This document shows, in pieces, positions 62,486-64,000 of a stretch of DNA of 64,000 nucleotides. The stretch is from NCBI GenBank assembly GCA_001936135.1, contig CP012820.1:1798001-1862000 (forward strand), read 5' to 3'. A program made the translations under genes and the position numbers. The DNA is from Saccharomycopsis fibuligera x Saccharomycopsis cf. fibuligera (taxonomy: Eukaryota; Ascomycota; Saccharomycetes; Ascoideales; Saccharomycopsidaceae). The first letter of the stretch is position 1; each line of letters opens with the position of its first letter. The notes below the pieces were generated by a model that searched no databases, was not told where the DNA came from, and saw nothing but the letters and a program-made list of their open reading frames with translations.

Positions 62486-64000
62486 ATGGTGCTTCTCAAG
62501 ACTCTAGCTTGCCTTTGCCTATCGCTTAGCTTTCCTCTTGCTAGTGGGAAGCTCGTTAGAAGAAACTACAACAAAGATGATAACGTTCCAATAACCGTCA
62601 CAAACATTTCTCCTGGCGGTAACTCGGAAAATGGGAAATTCTTTTTGTATCCAATAAGTTACTTTGATGAGACCGCCAACTTTTGCTATGCTGACAAGTT
62701 TGTCAAGGACGATGATACAGAAGGCCGAGCCAAACTCCAAAAGTACCAATCTGAGAACAACATCATTGCATATGACACCATATTTGAAGACGATATTTCA
62801 TATGGGCCACGTACGATCGAGTCGGTTTTCCAGCAAGACATTACATGTCAGCAAATTTGCTGGAGAGACTACCACAGTGTTAATGCATCTAGAATTAACT
62901 TTTTGATTGAAAACGACTACCGCTTTAATTTTTTCATTGACGATATTCCAGTTGGCAAAGAGTTTTATGATTTCAACTCCAACAAATTCTACATTTCAAA
63001 CAATGTTCCAATTGGCTACAAGGATATTAACCATGTTTTACATATATATAACCACTGGCAGTTTATTATCTACTACACCAACAATGGCTTGAATAGCTAC
63101 AACATTATCAAGGCGGTTATGCAACAGCGCGCTGCAAAACGTGTTAAGCAGCACGAAAATCAATGTCAAATTTACCCACCGCAAGTCTTGAGAACTAAGC
63201 CAAATGTGGACAACAAGGTCATTTTCACGTACGATGTCGTCTGGAAGGAAATTTCCAATGAGATGACTAACCACTATGACTGGAACAACCGTCTTGACCA
63301 ATTTAAGCACAACTTGGTCAATCATAAGTTTGACAATATTCAAAATTCTTTATATTTTGTTTTGATTATACTTGTCGCCATCTACACCAGCAACAAGTTT
63401 AGCTCAGTATTGAGCGCAGATACTAGACGCTACAAGTCTTTGGCAGGCGACGACGTTACTGACGCAGATATTGTGGCTATTGGCGAAGATGATGATTTGT
63501 TGGTTAATTGGTACTCTTTGAAGAATGATGTGTTTAGAAGACCAAACAAATTGATTTTCTTCTCCAACATTGTTGGATTAGGTATCCAGTCAATTGTAGT
63601 TGCTGTTATTACTTTGCTTTTGTTGATCACTAACCATATTTCTATAATCACCCCATATGAAGTGAAACGCACTATCTTCACCTTGATTTTGGCTACTAGC
63701 GCTATTCAAGCATATGTTGCTGGTACCATTTACAAGAACTTCCATCCAAGTTTTTTGCATAATACCACCGTTACTTTTTCTTCTGTCATTAGCGAGCATA
63801 AATTATTGTTGATTGTTAATGCAGTCTTCACTCCAGCAGTTTTCGCTGTTGCTAACGTTTTCCTCAATAGTGGTTACGCCGCTGTCCAATCCACCAAGTA
63901 TTTAACTTTTCCAACTCTTTTCAATCTCTTTGTTTTCAAGTTTGCATTGATTTATGTGCCGTTATCTATTATTGGCTCATTATATGCTTTGAAAGTTTCT
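62486..64000 (+). CDS. EMP70 / transmembrane nine (nonaspanin) family protein, 3' end beyond window
   Basis: The frame is open from the ATG at 62486 to the window edge (505 codons), so the gene is cut by the window, not by a mutation. A signal peptide (MVLLKTLACLCLSLSFPLASG) and a lumenal domain follow the nonaspanin pattern. The YRFNFFIDDIPVG segment matches the family I-x-D-x-L/I-P strand, FYISNNVPIGY matches the x-F-x-L-G-F block, and HIYNHWQFIIYYT matches the L-Y-N-H-x-x-x-x-I-x-Y-H block. The first membrane helix (about residues 285-305) is followed by NWYSLKNDVFRRPNKLIFFSNIVGLGIQ, the equivalent of the family's HGDVFRPP loop, then further helices. Nonaspanins act in Golgi/endosome sorting and adhesion. 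Tmn1-3 cannot be told apart here, and the sequence is divergent (VFRRP for VFRPP). Confidence 0.85.
   Translation, partial: MVLLKTLACLCLSLSFPLASGKLVRRNYNKDDNVPITVTNISPGGNSENGKFFLYPISYFDETANFCYADKFVKDDDTEGRAKLQKYQSENNIIAYDTIFEDDISYGPRTIESVFQQDITCQQICWRDYHSVNASRINFLIENDYRFNFFIDDIPVGKEFYDFNSNKFYISNNVPIGYKDINHVLHIYNHWQFIIYYTNNGLNSYNIIKAVMQQRAAKRVKQHENQCQIYPPQVLRTKPNVDNKVIFTYDVVWKEISNEMTNHYDWNNRLDQFKHNLVNHKFDNIQNSLYFVLIILVAIYTSNKFSSVLSADTRRYKSLAGDDVTDADIVAIGEDDDLLVNWYSLKNDVFRRPNKLIFFSNIVGLGIQSIVVAVITLLLLITNHISIITPYEVKRTIFTLILATSAIQAYVAGTIYKNFHPSFLHNTTVTFSSVISEHKLLLIVNAVFTPAVFAVANVFLNSGYAAVQSTKYLTFPTLFNLFVFKFALIYVPLSIIGSLYALKVS

Noticed and set aside
1-64000. tRNA genes
   Set aside because: I looked for B-box-like GTTCGA/GTTCAA sequences on both strands. 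The few seen (for example at 22147 and 35859) have no matching A box or cloverleaf.

Overview
The window is nuclear DNA of a budding yeast (Saccharomycotina). Most genes are uninterrupted. The introns that can be resolved are short, start with GTATGT and carry an exact TACTAAC branch site. The proteins match yeast families: IES6, TCA17, RHO1, SDH4, phospholipase B, PXP2, AFG1, RSM7, PSY4, APE2, RRP45, RNH202, EAP1, BIG1 and a nonaspanin. The codon CTG appears to be avoided. I read the whole main exon of APE2, which is GC-rich, and found no in-frame CTG. One of the two CTG codons I located in RRP45 falls where the family has serine. This suggests a CUG-serine lineage, in which case residues shown as Leu at CTG are really Ser. 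A mitochondrial stomatin-like gene, which Saccharomyces lacks, also points outside Saccharomycetaceae. The species cannot be named from the sequence.

Layout. 0.7-10.6 kb: a large GRAM-like protein of unknown role (-), IES6 (-), a spliced membrane FN3/coiled-coil protein (+) and spliced TCA17 (-). 10.6-26.4 kb is gene-poor: RHO1 (-) with a probable 5'-leader intron, the decayed remains of an IRC3-type helicase, satellites and hairpins at 16.9-18.1 kb, an unrecognised Gln/Lys-rich protein (-) and SDH4 (+). 26.4-36.6 kb: secreted phospholipase B (+) and a 2395-residue AWS-SET-postSET protein (-) whose tail carries ten copies of a tyrosine-rich module. 38.3-45.3 kb: PXP2 (-), AFG1 (-), RSM7 (-) and PSY4 (+). 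45.9-54.2 kb is a GC-rich island with APE2 (-), RRP45 (-), a stomatin-like gene (+) and RNH202 (-). 56.0-64.0 kb: EAP1-like (+), BIG1-like (+) and an EMP70/TMN gene cut by the window edge.

The genes do not form one pathway. Several are mitochondrial (SDH4, AFG1, RSM7, stomatin-like, perhaps one APE2 form), several are nuclear (IES6, RRP45, RNH202, the SET protein) and several are secretory (TCA17, BIG1, TMN, phospholipase B). Recalled S. cerevisiae gene order suggests old linkage groups: RNH202-RRP45, PXP2-RSM7, and IES6/TCA17/AFG1 (all chromosome V left arm in S. cerevisiae).

The least expected object is the SET protein with its repeated (D-x-N-G-x-x-Y-Y-x)3 module. Other notable points are the hidden first exons of TCA17 and APE2, a possible mitochondrial N-terminus for APE2, the helicase relic with its neighbouring repeats, and the abrupt GC island.
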